From Flavobacterium psychrolimnae (GTDB lineage: Bacteria; Bacteroidota; Bacteroidia; Flavobacteriales; Flavobacteriaceae), in assembly GCF_003312425.1 (NCBI RefSeq), contig NZ_QNUX01000014.1:1-64000 (forward strand): 64,000 nt of DNA, given 5' to 3'. A program made the translations under genes and the position numbers. The notes under the pieces are model-generated. The model was not told the origin of the DNA. It saw only the letters and a list, made by a program, of their open reading frames with translations, and ran no database searches. How positions within the stretch are numbered: position 1 is the first letter of the stretch; each line of letters starts with the position of its first letter. Positions 55,881 through 64,000 of the stretch are shown piece by piece.

Positions 55881-56142
55881 TAGTAGTCAGTTGGGAGGGT
55901 TGTTTTTTTAGATACTTGGTTTTTTACAATACAATCAGCGCTAAAATATGTAAAAATTATTTTTAGTACTTTAACTGCTAAAACTATAAAAATAGTGTGT
56001 AATAAAAATGATTCATATTTAATATTCATATTCTTTTAAAAAAAATGATAATTGTATTTTCAAAGATAATTGCAAGACTCGCATTTAATTAATATTATTT
56101 TATCAATTATATATCATATTATTGCAGGTAAAAAAGAACGAT

Positions 56143-57021
56143 ATGAGCAATTTAAAGAATTTTTACCGAGAAATTCCACCATTATCGTCAGGCGATAGTT
56201 TTTTGGTATTTGACAGAGTAAAAGACAATTTTGACTTTCCGGTTCATTATCATCCTGAATTTGAGATAAATTTCATACAAAATGGTAAAGGAGTTAAAAG
56301 AGTTGTGGGTGATAATATAGAAGAAATTGATAATATTGAATTGGTATTAATTGGCCCCAATTTATACCATGGATGGGAATTACATAAGTGTACAAACAAG
56401 CAAATTCATGAAATTACCATACAATTTCATAATGATTTGTTTGATGAGACTTTATTGTCAAGACGTATAATGAATCCCATAAAAGACATGTTTAATCGAT
56501 CTATTCATGGTATTTTATTTTCAAAAAAAACTGCAGAAGAGCTTTCTTCAAGATTGATTAAAATTTCAAAGTTAGATGGTATGGATTATTTTCTTGAAAT
56601 CACATCAATACTTTATGATTTAGCAAATTCAAGAAATCAAAGGTTATTGTCAACATTTACTGTCGATTACGACACTTTCGACGATTATGATAAAATGAAA
56701 TTAGTGTATGAGTATGTTCAAAAAAACTTTGCGGAGAAAATATCTCTGGATGATGTATCGAATGTAGCGAGTATGACTAGTATATCGTTCAATCGATTTA
56801 TTAAGAAGAGAACTGGAAAAACGTTTGTTAATTACATCAATGATATTCGAATTGGTTATGCTGCCAGATGGTTGGTAGAAAAAGATCTTAGTATTTCAGA
56901 AATAGCTTTTAAATCAGGCTTTAATAATATTGCAAATTTCAATAGAAGCTTTAAGTCTATAAAAAAATGTACTCCAAGTCAGTATAGAGAGGATTTTTCT
57001 GGTTTGAAAAGAATTCTATAA
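56143..57021 (+). CDS. AraC-family regulator of the mannan locus
   Basis: A 292-residue regulator with a cupin-type sensing domain (about 10-150, containing FPVHYHPEFEINFIQNGKGVKRVVGD) and a C-terminal AraC DNA-binding domain (about 190-292, ending SISEIAFKSGFNNIANFNRSFKSIKKCTPSQYR). The cupin domain suggests a small sugar ligand. A longer frame starts at TTG 56122, but ATG 56143 is the normal start. It lies between divergent GH26 and susC genes, a usual place for the local PUL regulator, and probably activates both directions with manno-oligosaccharides as signal. Confidence 0.9.
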   Translation: MSNLKNFYREIPPLSSGDSFLVFDRVKDNFDFPVHYHPEFEINFIQNGKGVKRVVGDNIEEIDNIELVLIGPNLYHGWELHKCTNKQIHEITIQFHNDLFDETLLSRRIMNPIKDMFNRSIHGILFSKKTAEELSSRLIKISKLDGMDYFLEITSILYDLANSRNQRLLSTFTVDYDTFDDYDKMKLVYEYVQKNFAEKISLDDVSNVASMTSISFNRFIKKRTGKTFVNYINDIRIGYAARWLVEKDLSISEIAFKSGFNNIANFNRSFKSIKKCTPSQYREDFSGLKRIL

Positions 57022-57340
57022 GTAATTTGTTCTTGTTTTCCTATTACTACTTCGTTTGAAATTGAAATATATGTTACTGTTGCTCATCTATTAATTTCTT
57101 TTATGTCATTTTTTAGTCAATAAAATTACGTTATGTATAATTTATTTGGGTTATTATTTTGATATGTTTTACTATTTGTCTCTAAAGTAAAAATATTATC
57201 ATTAAATGATATAATACTATTAATTTAATGTTTACATGTGTTATAGATTTGTTAATTATAAATCAAAATAATTAATATGCATTTTATTTCTGAAATATGC
57301 TTTTCAGAAATAAACAATCTTAACTAACTAAACATTTATT
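57022..57340 (+). other. Leader region of the galactomannan susC gene
   Basis: About 320 AT-rich bases with no frame. The only clear structure is the inverted repeat at 57286-57311. The susC promoter must lie here, but no exact TAnnTTTG box was found. Confidence 0.4.
57286..57311. promoter_or_regulatory. Perfect 10-bp inverted repeat in the susC leader
   Basis: ATTTCTGAAA (57286-57295) and TTTCAGAAAT (57302-57311) are perfectly inverted around a six-base loop. The element ends 29 bases before the susC ATG. Without a T-run it is unlikely to be a terminator; a regulator site or mRNA 5'-end hairpin is more plausible. Confidence 0.5.
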
Positions 57341-60300
57341 ATGAAAAAACTATTGTCTAATTTAATTCATTGGAACGGCAATCACAGAGCAATTCCTTTG
57401 GTATTATTTTTACTGCTTACAAGCAATTTTATTACAGCCCAAACAAAAGTTCAAGGTGTTGTAACTGATGAAAAGGGTCTTACCATACCTGGTGTGAATG
57501 TATTAGTCATCGGGTCAAGCAAATCTGCATCGACAGATATTGATGGTAAATATGAAATTGATGCTCCCGTGGATGCTACTTTGTCATTTTCTTTTATTGG
57601 ATTTGAAACCCAAAATATTGCAGTAAAAGGGAAATCTAAAATCAATGTGTCATTAAAGTCAACTTCGCAAAACCTTCAAGAAGTTGTGGTTATAGGTTAT
57701 GGTACTCAAAAAAGGGGCGATGTAACTAGTGCAATATCTTCTGTAAAAGCTAAGGATCTTGAAAATTTAAAGCAGGTGTCTGTAGATCAGATGTTACAGG
57801 GTAAAGCAGCAGGAGTTACAGTGACTAGTAATTCTGGTCAACCCGGGAGCAACACTTCTGTGAAAATTAGAGGTATTTCTTCCCTTGGTGGTACAAATGA
57901 GCCATTATATGTTGTGGATGGTGTACCAATTTCTGGTGATGCAACCAGTAAGTCAACTACAGGTAAACCGCTGGTAGGAAATGATTTTAGTGAGGGTAGT
58001 ACATCGACAGGGAATAGTTCTGTAAGCCCAATTGCTTTTTTAAATCCCAATGATATTGAGTCGATGGATATTCTGAAAGACGCTTCAGCAACAGCAATAT
58101 ATGGATCTCGTGGCGCTAATGGTGTGGTAATTATAACTACAAAATCAGGAAAAAAAGGTTCGGGTAAATTGACTTATGATCATAGTTACTCTATTCAAGA
58201 GCAAACAAATTTAATCGATGTTCTGGATTTACAAGGGTACGCCAGATTACAAAATGGATTGATTGATGCTTTAACCCCAACAGCATTAAAAAATGATAAT
58301 TTTTCACATCCGGAGTTATTAGGCAAAGGAACTAATTGGCAAGATGAAATCTACAGAATTGCCATCATGAAATCGCATCAATTGTCTATTTCTGGAGGAA
58401 AAGAAGGAGTGAGTTATTATGTATCTGGAGGGTATATTGATCAGGAAGGTACTGTGATTGGATCTGGATTTAAAAAATATACTTTTCGAACTAATGTGGA
58501 TGCTAAAGTGAAGGATTGGTTGAAGGTGGGTGCATTTGTAAATACTGGAATTACAAACGAAAATATTACATTAAATGGAAGTCAAAACGGAATAGTTAGT
58601 ACTTCATTGTTGAGTACACCTGATGTAGTAGTGTATAATGCAGATGGAACTTATGCTGGCCCTCCAACAAATTCTCAAGGAATATATTTTAGAAACCCAA
58701 TCGCTGAAGCTTTATCTAACACAAATAAATTGGTCAGAAAGAATTTTTCTGGAAATGTTTTTACTGAAGCGCGATTAATGAAGGGTTTAGAGTATCGTTT
58801 TGAGATAGGCGGATATGCAGAATTTAGTGAAGGAAACGAATTCCGTCCAACTTATAATTGGGGAGCTGCAAGCAATAATACAGCTTCGCTTACTTCAAGA
58901 ACAAATAGTTTTTATTCGATAAACATTAAAAATTTACTAACCTATAAAACTGAAATAGGAAAGCATAGTTTTAATATTTTAGCAGGCCAAGAGGCTAATG
59001 AAGGCAATTGGAAAGGTTTGGCTGTAACTGGAATTGGATTTTTCGATAATTCGTTACCTGAATTACCTGTGGCTGCAGAACTGCAAAAAGTTGAACCAGG
59101 TTTCGCCTACAGTGGTTCACAAAGATTGTATTCACTTTTTGGAAAAGCAGTTTATGATTATGGCGGACGCTACAGTATTTCTGGTTCTATTCGGGCAGAT
59201 GGTTCATCAAAGTTCGCAAAAGGAAATAAATGGGGCTATTTTCCTGCTATTTCGGGTTCATGGAAATTATCTAATGAGGAGTTCATGCAGGACTTTAATG
59301 CTGTTAAAAATATAAAAATTAGAGCTGGTTATGGTGAGACTGGAAATCAGCAAATTGCAAATAATTTATATGCTCCGGCATTGACTTTGGTACAATCTCC
59401 TTTAGGTGCTGGTTTCCAACTTTCCAGATCTCCAAATCCTGATTTAACTTGGGAGTCACAAAAACAAATAAATATTGGTTTAGACTTCTCACTTTTTAAC
59501 TCGGGATTAAATGCTTCGATAGATGTTTATAAAAAGACTTCTAAAGATTTCTTGTATCAAATTCCTTTGCCATTATTTCTTACTGGAAGTGCCGATGGTG
59601 GTGGAGTAGCCTCAGCTTTTGGAAATATTGGAACATTGGAAAATAAAGGAATTGAAATGTCTGTGAACTATAGTACCAAATTAGATAGTGGTTTTTCTTG
59701 GAATTCTACATTAGTCGTGTCTAAGTATGTAAATAAGTTAGTTGAGATTTCTAACAGTTCATTGCTTATTAAATATGCTCTTATAAATGATTATACAAGA
59801 AAACCAATTACTAAAACACTAGTCGGAGGCCCTATAGGTACTTTTTATGGATTGAATTCATTAGGAATTTATACCTCGGATGCCGATGCCAGCGCAGGGC
59901 CTAAAAACGGTTTTGGTGCCAGCCCGGTTGATTTTATTGCTGGTGATATGAAATATGCAGATAATAATAATGATGGTGTGATAAATGAATTAGATTATAC
60001 GACGATTGGGGATCCAAATCCCGATTTCACATTTGGTTTTACTAACAATTTTGCATACAAAAATTTTGATTTTTCAGTATTTTTGCAAGGCTCTGTTGGA
60101 AATGATTTATTTAATCTTACAAGGAGAGCTGGAACATCAAATTCCAATTTATATCAGAATCAGTTTGCTTCTGCTTTGGATTTTTATTCTCCTTCTAACC
60201 TCGATGCAAGTTTACCAAGACCTACATCTTATGATCATCCTAATTTAATTTTTTCTGATCGTTTCGTTGAAGACGGTTCTTACCTAAGAGTACAAAATAT

Positions 60301-60520
60301 TACAGTTGGATACACATTACCAACGGATATTATCTCGCAAGCTAAGTTGACTAGACTTAAATTATATGCAAGTGTGCAAAACTTGTACACTTTCACAAAA
60401 TATACTGGTTATGATCCGGAAGTTGGATCGTTCAATCAAGACGCTTTATTGTCCGGTGTTGATAATGGTCGTTATCCAACTCCAAGAGTTATTTCAGTGG
60501 GAGTAAATGTTGAATTCTAA
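57341..60520 (+). CDS. SusC-family TonB-dependent transporter (mannan locus)
   Basis: A 1059-residue outer-membrane importer with a signal peptide ending near ITA-Q34, a carboxypeptidase-regulatory-like domain (about 36-110) and the plug with EVVVIGYGTQKRGDVTSAIS, LQGKAAGVTVTSNSGQPG, VVDGVPISGD and ILKDASATAIYGSRGANGV. No STN domain is present, in contrast to the SusC at 30403, consistent with control by an AraC regulator rather than by FecR/sigma. With the SusD encoded 11 bases downstream it should import manno- or galactomanno-oligosaccharides made by surface mannanases. Confidence 0.95.
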   Translation: MKKLLSNLIHWNGNHRAIPLVLFLLLTSNFITAQTKVQGVVTDEKGLTIPGVNVLVIGSSKSASTDIDGKYEIDAPVDATLSFSFIGFETQNIAVKGKSKINVSLKSTSQNLQEVVVIGYGTQKRGDVTSAISSVKAKDLENLKQVSVDQMLQGKAAGVTVTSNSGQPGSNTSVKIRGISSLGGTNEPLYVVDGVPISGDATSKSTTGKPLVGNDFSEGSTSTGNSSVSPIAFLNPNDIESMDILKDASATAIYGSRGANGVVIITTKSGKKGSGKLTYDHSYSIQEQTNLIDVLDLQGYARLQNGLIDALTPTALKNDNFSHPELLGKGTNWQDEIYRIAIMKSHQLSISGGKEGVSYYVSGGYIDQEGTVIGSGFKKYTFRTNVDAKVKDWLKVGAFVNTGITNENITLNGSQNGIVSTSLLSTPDVVVYNADGTYAGPPTNSQGIYFRNPIAEALSNTNKLVRKNFSGNVFTEARLMKGLEYRFEIGGYAEFSEGNEFRPTYNWGAASNNTASLTSRTNSFYSINIKNLLTYKTEIGKHSFNILAGQEANEGNWKGLAVTGIGFFDNSLPELPVAAELQKVEPGFAYSGSQRLYSLFGKAVYDYGGRYSISGSIRADGSSKFAKGNKWGYFPAISGSWKLSNEEFMQDFNAVKNIKIRAGYGETGNQQIANNLYAPALTLVQSPLGAGFQLSRSPNPDLTWESQKQINIGLDFSLFNSGLNASIDVYKKTSKDFLYQIPLPLFLTGSADGGGVASAFGNIGTLENKGIEMSVNYSTKLDSGFSWNSTLVVSKYVNKLVEISNSSLLIKYALINDYTRKPITKTLVGGPIGTFYGLNSLGIYTSDADASAGPKNGFGASPVDFIAGDMKYADNNNDGVINELDYTTIGDPNPDFTFGFTNNFAYKNFDFSVFLQGSVGNDLFNLTRRAGTSNSNLYQNQFASALDFYSPSNLDASLPRPTSYDHPNLIFSDRFVEDGSYLRVQNITVGYTLPTDIISQAKLTRLKLYASVQNLYTFTKYTGYDPEVGSFNQDALLSGVDNGRYPTPRVISVGVNVEF

Positions 60521-60531
60521 TACTTAAAAAA

Positions 60532-62145
60532 ATGAAAAAATATTTAATAAATTATAAAACATTAGTTGTTTTATGTTCGATTTTGGTCATATCATCTTGC
60601 TCAGACGAGTTTATAGATGTAGTTCCTAAGGATTCTTATGACGCTGCGACATATTATGATTCTGATGAGAAAGTAGCTTCAAGTACTAATATACTTTATG
60701 GAAAAGCTTGGTTTGAATTAACGGTAAAGCCGTATTTTGCTTTAACTGACATGGCATCTGGAAATTTAGTGAACACATCTTCTGAATTTAATCAGTTTAA
60801 TACATTGTTGTTTCAAACAAGTGATGAGAATTTACTTGGAGCTTGGTCTTCCTGTTTTGGAGTGGTTGCAAATGCAAACACCTTAATTTTGGCTTTACCT
60901 AATATTAATAATCCAAATGTAAGCGAAACAGCCATCAATAATTCTCTAGGTGAAGCGCATTTGATGAGAGCTTTAGCTTATTTCAATTTGGTACGATTTT
61001 TTGGACCTGTACCAATTGTTGAGAATGCAGCAGATTTTGCTGCTAATCCTCAAATTAATACTAATCTTGTTTCGGATGTTTATAAGTTTATCGAAAACGA
61101 TTTGATATTTGCTAAAGATAATTTGAAAGTTAAAGTCAGAGGAGGTAGTTATCAGGATAATGCGAGAGTTTCTTCAGGCTCAGCAAAAGCACTTCTGGCA
61201 AAGGTCTATTTATATCAAAAGAAATATGCCGAGGCTAGAGCTCTAGCAGAAGAAGTAATCAACAGCGGAGAATTTAAACTATTTGGTACAGATGTGCCAG
61301 CAACTAATTACGGAGATTTATTTCTTCCGAAATATAACAACAATGAAGAATCAATCATTGCTTTTCAATGGATGCCTGGTATTTACTTTTATGGGAATTC
61401 ATTGAATACACAATTTGCAAGTAATAGAAATCTAACAGAAGCTAGTTATGCTGGAGTTGTAGGTCCCTCTCAAGACTTGATTAATAATGCTTTTGAGCCA
61501 GGAGATTTGCGTAGAAAAGAAACATTTATGAAACCTGGAGATAATTACCCTAAATTATCAGCATCAGCAAATTATGACGGAACTGGGGCAATAACATTGG
61601 GATATACGATGCCAGATTTAGATCAAGATGGGCAAACTAATTTCGCACAAGGTTCTGGTGCTGCAATGAAAAAATATGTATGTGGTAGAAGTAATGCTGA
61701 CATTACAGGAGTGTATAATGCTCTTGCAAATGGATTTACTAAGCAAAATACATATGTGATGCGATATGCTGAATTATTATTGATCCATGCCGAGGCAATT
61801 TTAGGTTCTCAATCTGGTAGTACTTCAAACGGTGCGGCATTGGCCTCCTACAATAAAGTTAGGGTTAGAGCTGGCTTAGCGCCTAAAACTGTGATAACTT
61901 TTGAAGACATTTTCAAAGAAAGAAGAGCTGAATTGGCTGCGGAAAATGACTATTGGTTTGATTTGGGCAGGCTTGATTTTGCTGTTGCAAAGGCTAAATT
62001 GGAAGCTCAAGACAGAGGTACAAAAATTGCACCAACTAAAATTTCTTCGTTACCCATTACGACACTTATATATCCTTATCCTGCAAATGAGCTGTTGCAA
62101 AATCCAAAATTAAGAGAACCTGCAGTTCCTTATGTTTTTAAATAA
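60532..62145 (+). CDS. SusD/RagB-family lipoprotein (mannan locus)
   Basis: A 537-residue lipoprotein (ISS-Cys23). The SusD fold is shown by EAHLMRALAYFNLVRFFGPVPIVE, SGSAKALLAKVYLYQKKYAEARALAEEVINSG and the C-terminal YVMRYAELLLIHAEAILGSQSG and RAELAAENDYWFDLGRLDFA blocks. It binds substrate at the surface and caps the SusC channel encoded just upstream. The TIG-domain protein gene follows after 18 bases. Confidence 0.95.
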   Translation: MKKYLINYKTLVVLCSILVISSCSDEFIDVVPKDSYDAATYYDSDEKVASSTNILYGKAWFELTVKPYFALTDMASGNLVNTSSEFNQFNTLLFQTSDENLLGAWSSCFGVVANANTLILALPNINNPNVSETAINNSLGEAHLMRALAYFNLVRFFGPVPIVENAADFAANPQINTNLVSDVYKFIENDLIFAKDNLKVKVRGGSYQDNARVSSGSAKALLAKVYLYQKKYAEARALAEEVINSGEFKLFGTDVPATNYGDLFLPKYNNNEESIIAFQWMPGIYFYGNSLNTQFASNRNLTEASYAGVVGPSQDLINNAFEPGDLRRKETFMKPGDNYPKLSASANYDGTGAITLGYTMPDLDQDGQTNFAQGSGAAMKKYVCGRSNADITGVYNALANGFTKQNTYVMRYAELLLIHAEAILGSQSGSTSNGAALASYNKVRVRAGLAPKTVITFEDIFKERRAELAAENDYWFDLGRLDFAVAKAKLEAQDRGTKIAPTKISSLPITTLIYPYPANELLQNPKLREPAVPYVFK

Positions 62146-62163
62146 CTAAAAAAATATACTATT

Positions 62164-63207
62164 ATGAAAAATCTTAAAGCAAAATATATATACCCCTTTC
62201 TTACCTTGTTTTTAGTGGCAAGTATGTTGTTTTCCTGTTCATCAGATGACAATGAGGGTTCTTCAGGAACATTGACAATTGACAGTGTGAGTAAAGCTGG
62301 AGAAGGAGAACTGGTTCCAACTACGTTTGGATCACCTAAAAATGTATATGTAATTCAAGGTTCTGGTTTTGCCACCCTTGAAAAAATTTATTTTAATGAT
62401 GTGGATACGTATTTTAATCCAACTTTAGTTACCGATAAAGCCATATTTGTTACGATTGATGAAAGTACTCCGTACGCAAATGCATCGAATGAATTAAAAA
62501 TAGTTACAAAATTTGGTACTGTAATTTATCCATTTATAATTGCTCCACCAGCTCCTACTTTTGGAAGTTACAATCCTATTAATGCAGTTGCAGGCGATAT
62601 TATAACAATTAGTGGTAAATATTTCTTAAACCCTTCCGTTAAAATTGGTGATATTAACGCTACTGTAATTTCATCATCATTGACAGAAATTAAGGTAACA
62701 GTTCCCGCTGGTCTCACACAATATAAGTACGTTACGGTTACAAATATATCTGGTTTCGCAACCTCTACTCAAGCTATAGGGACAGCAATTTATGATGATG
62801 CTCCGGCTTCTTTTGTTGAAAATTATTTAGGACCGTGGGATGGAAGTGGTTATAAAGTCAATACTACAGAAAAAGTACAAGGTCAAAATTCGATAGAAAC
62901 CACATTTACCGGATATACGGGTTTCAAATTCCCAATGTTCGCCGCTCCAGTTTCAACAGCTTCTTACAAAGCGCTTAGAGTTTCATTTAAAAGCACGAAG
63001 GCAACGGGTAAATTTAAAGTGGTATTAAATGGAAATTTTGGTGCTGGAAAAGAGGTTTCATTTGATAATAAATGGACTAGCGTAGTGATACCATTTAGCG
63101 ATCTAGGTGGTGCACCTGCAGAAATTAATGAAATTGTTTTTCAAGAATTTGGAAATGATAATGGGGATAAAATTTTTATTGATGATGTAGGTTTTGTTCT
63201 AAAGTAA
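62164..63207 (+). CDS. IPT/TIG-domain surface glycan-binding lipoprotein
   Basis: A 347-residue lipoprotein (LFS-Cys25). Two IPT/TIG immunoglobulin-like domains occupy about 35-120 and 125-210 (the second with GDIITISGKYFLNPSVKIGD and TEIKVTVPAGL). The last 130 residues form a beta-sandwich reminiscent of a carbohydrate-binding module, ending in the pattern FQEFGNDNGDKIFIDDVGFV. Third position after susC-susD is where surface glycan-binding proteins (SGBPs) are encoded, so it probably helps hold mannan on the cell. Direct binding is not shown by sequence. Confidence 0.87.
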   Translation: MKNLKAKYIYPFLTLFLVASMLFSCSSDDNEGSSGTLTIDSVSKAGEGELVPTTFGSPKNVYVIQGSGFATLEKIYFNDVDTYFNPTLVTDKAIFVTIDESTPYANASNELKIVTKFGTVIYPFIIAPPAPTFGSYNPINAVAGDIITISGKYFLNPSVKIGDINATVISSSLTEIKVTVPAGLTQYKYVTVTNISGFATSTQAIGTAIYDDAPASFVENYLGPWDGSGYKVNTTEKVQGQNSIETTFTGYTGFKFPMFAAPVSTASYKALRVSFKSTKATGKFKVVLNGNFGAGKEVSFDNKWTSVVIPFSDLGGAPAEINEIVFQEFGNDNGDKIFIDDVGFVLK

Positions 63208-63237
63208 ATATTTGGTTTTGTTTGAGTTTGTTTAAGA

Positions 63238-63265
63238 AATTCCCTAATTCAACAATTAGGGAATT
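63238..63265 (+). terminator. Terminator between the TIG protein and GH27 genes
   Basis: AATTCCCTAATT (63238-63249) and AATTAGGGAATT (63254-63265) form a perfect 12-bp stem with a CAAC loop, followed by CTTTTTAG. It should partly or fully separate susC-susD-SGBP expression from the enzyme genes to the right. Confidence 0.8.
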
Positions 63266-63302
63266 CTTTTTAGAAATAGTTTTTAAATATAAAAATATTA
63301 AG

Positions 63303-64000
63303 ATGAAAAAAATAATCTGTTCTTTTTTTATGATTGCTTTTTCTTTGTCCGCCCATAGCCAAGGAAATGTAATAGCACAAAAAAGTACCAAATACAATGA
63401 TTTAGCCTTAACTCCGCCTATGGGATGGAATTCATGGAACACTTTTGAAACAAATATCGATGAAAATTTGGTAAAAGAAACTGCTGATATAATGGTAGCT
63501 TCTGGCATGGCGGCTGCAGGTTACACTTATATTGTACTTGATGATGGCTGGATGGCGAAAGAGCGCGATGCTAAAGGTAATTTAGTCCCAGATCCAATAA
63601 AATTTCCTAGCGGAATGAAATCATTAGTCGAATATATTCATGCCAAAGGACTGAAATTTGGTTTGTATAATTGTGCAGGCACGCACACTTGTGCCGGATA
63701 TCCTGGAACTCGTGGGTATGAATATCAAGATGCCCGGTTTTATGCAGACTTAAATATTGATTTTTTAAAATATGATTGGTGCAATACTGAAGGAATCAAT
63801 GCAAAAGAAGCCTACACCACAATGAGTAACGCATTGCAAACAGCAGGTAAACCAATCGTTTTCAGTTTATGTGAATGGGGTGACAATCAGCCTTGGGATT
63901 GGGGAAAACCTGTTGGTAACCTTTGGAGAATCTCCGGAGATATTTATCCGTGTTTTGATTGTGAATTTAAACACGAACAAGGAAATTGGTCGTCCTGGGG
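63303..64000 (+). CDS. GH27 alpha-galactosidase, cut by the window end
   Basis: A partial gene with at least 232 residues starting at ATG 63303 and open to the window edge. A signal peptide (about 1-20) is followed by the GH27 barrel opening LALTPPMGWNSWNTF at residues 35-48. DDGWM follows near 80, then the nucleophile Asp158 in FLKYDWCN and the acid/base Asp213 in WRISGDIYP. GH27 enzymes remove alpha-1,6-galactose side chains from galactomannan, so this gene defines the locus as galactomannan-directed. The C-terminal domain is not in view. Confidence 0.93.
   Translation, partial: MKKIICSFFMIAFSLSAHSQGNVIAQKSTKYNDLALTPPMGWNSWNTFETNIDENLVKETADIMVASGMAAAGYTYIVLDDGWMAKERDAKGNLVPDPIKFPSGMKSLVEYIHAKGLKFGLYNCAGTHTCAGYPGTRGYEYQDARFYADLNIDFLKYDWCNTEGINAKEAYTTMSNALQTAGKPIVFSLCEWGDNQPWDWGKPVGNLWRISGDIYPCFDCEFKHEQGNWSSW

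Noticed and set aside
56122..56142. TTG start for the AraC regulator
   Set aside because: A standard ATG seven codons later gives the usual length and there is no support for the extension.

Overview
The window looks like chromosomal DNA of a member of the Bacteroidota, most probably a Flavobacteriaceae (Flavobacterium-like) organism. The DNA is AT-rich. There are three SusC/SusD pairs, many lipoprotein signal peptides, TAnnTTTG-type -7 promoter boxes and a FecR/ECF-sigma pair, all typical of that phylum. No rRNA, intact tRNA or CRISPR array was seen. Most of the window is devoted to glycan scavenging, arranged as three adjacent loci.

Left edge (1-3774): mobile-element debris, then two ordinary genes. 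Positions 1-92 carry four degenerate 24-bp repeats of the kind found at IS21-family ends. They are followed by a strong terminator hairpin, a tRNA-like mini-hairpin, and an IS3-family element (about 628-1902) inactivated by a one-base deletion in orfA and a nonsense codon in orfB. An SDR oxidoreductase and an AraC-type regulator follow on the minus strand.

Locus 1 (3972-28329): a MurNAc/GlcNAc (peptidoglycan and amino-sugar) scavenging locus. The minus strand encodes SusC, SusD and a DUF4397 lipoprotein, followed by NamZ (GH171), MurQ, a sodium:solute symporter, a NagZ-AmiE fusion (GH3 plus serine beta-lactamase fold) and NagX. The plus strand encodes a DeoR-type regulator, a NagB-PIG-L fusion, a FAD/Fe-S D-lactate-dehydrogenase-like protein, a GH20 hexosaminidase and a second AmiE-like protein. 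The set fits together: extracellular or periplasmic trimming of muropeptides, uptake, lactyl-ether cleavage to GlcNAc-6-P plus D-lactate, deamination, and D-lactate oxidation. No MurNAc kinase and no stand-alone NagA were found. The susC and nagB promoters share a two-armed inverted repeat in nearly the same position relative to their -7 boxes, which is a good candidate operator for the DeoR-type protein.

Locus 2 (28751-38874): an alpha-mannoside-type PUL with an anti-sigma FecR encoded before its ECF sigma factor, a SusC with an N-terminal STN signalling domain, SusD, a DUF218 protein and a GH92 alpha-mannosidase. A poorly coding 1.2-kb stretch follows, with one small conserved-looking gene and a GC-rich hairpin.

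Locus 3 (40119 to beyond the right edge): a beta-mannan/galactomannan utilisation region. It encodes a CE2-like SGNH esterase, a sialate-O-acetylesterase-like protein, a GH3 beta-glucosidase-like enzyme, an aldo/keto reductase, three GH26 and one GH5 mannanases, an AGE-family (mannobiose) epimerase, a GH130 phosphorylase, a GPH-type transporter, an AraC regulator, SusC/SusD, a TIG-domain surface lipoprotein and a GH27 alpha-galactosidase cut by the window end. Together these encode outer-surface mannan cutting, import, and the epimerase/phosphorylase route from mannobiose to mannose-1-phosphate plus glucose. An IS3 orfA relic lies inside this locus.
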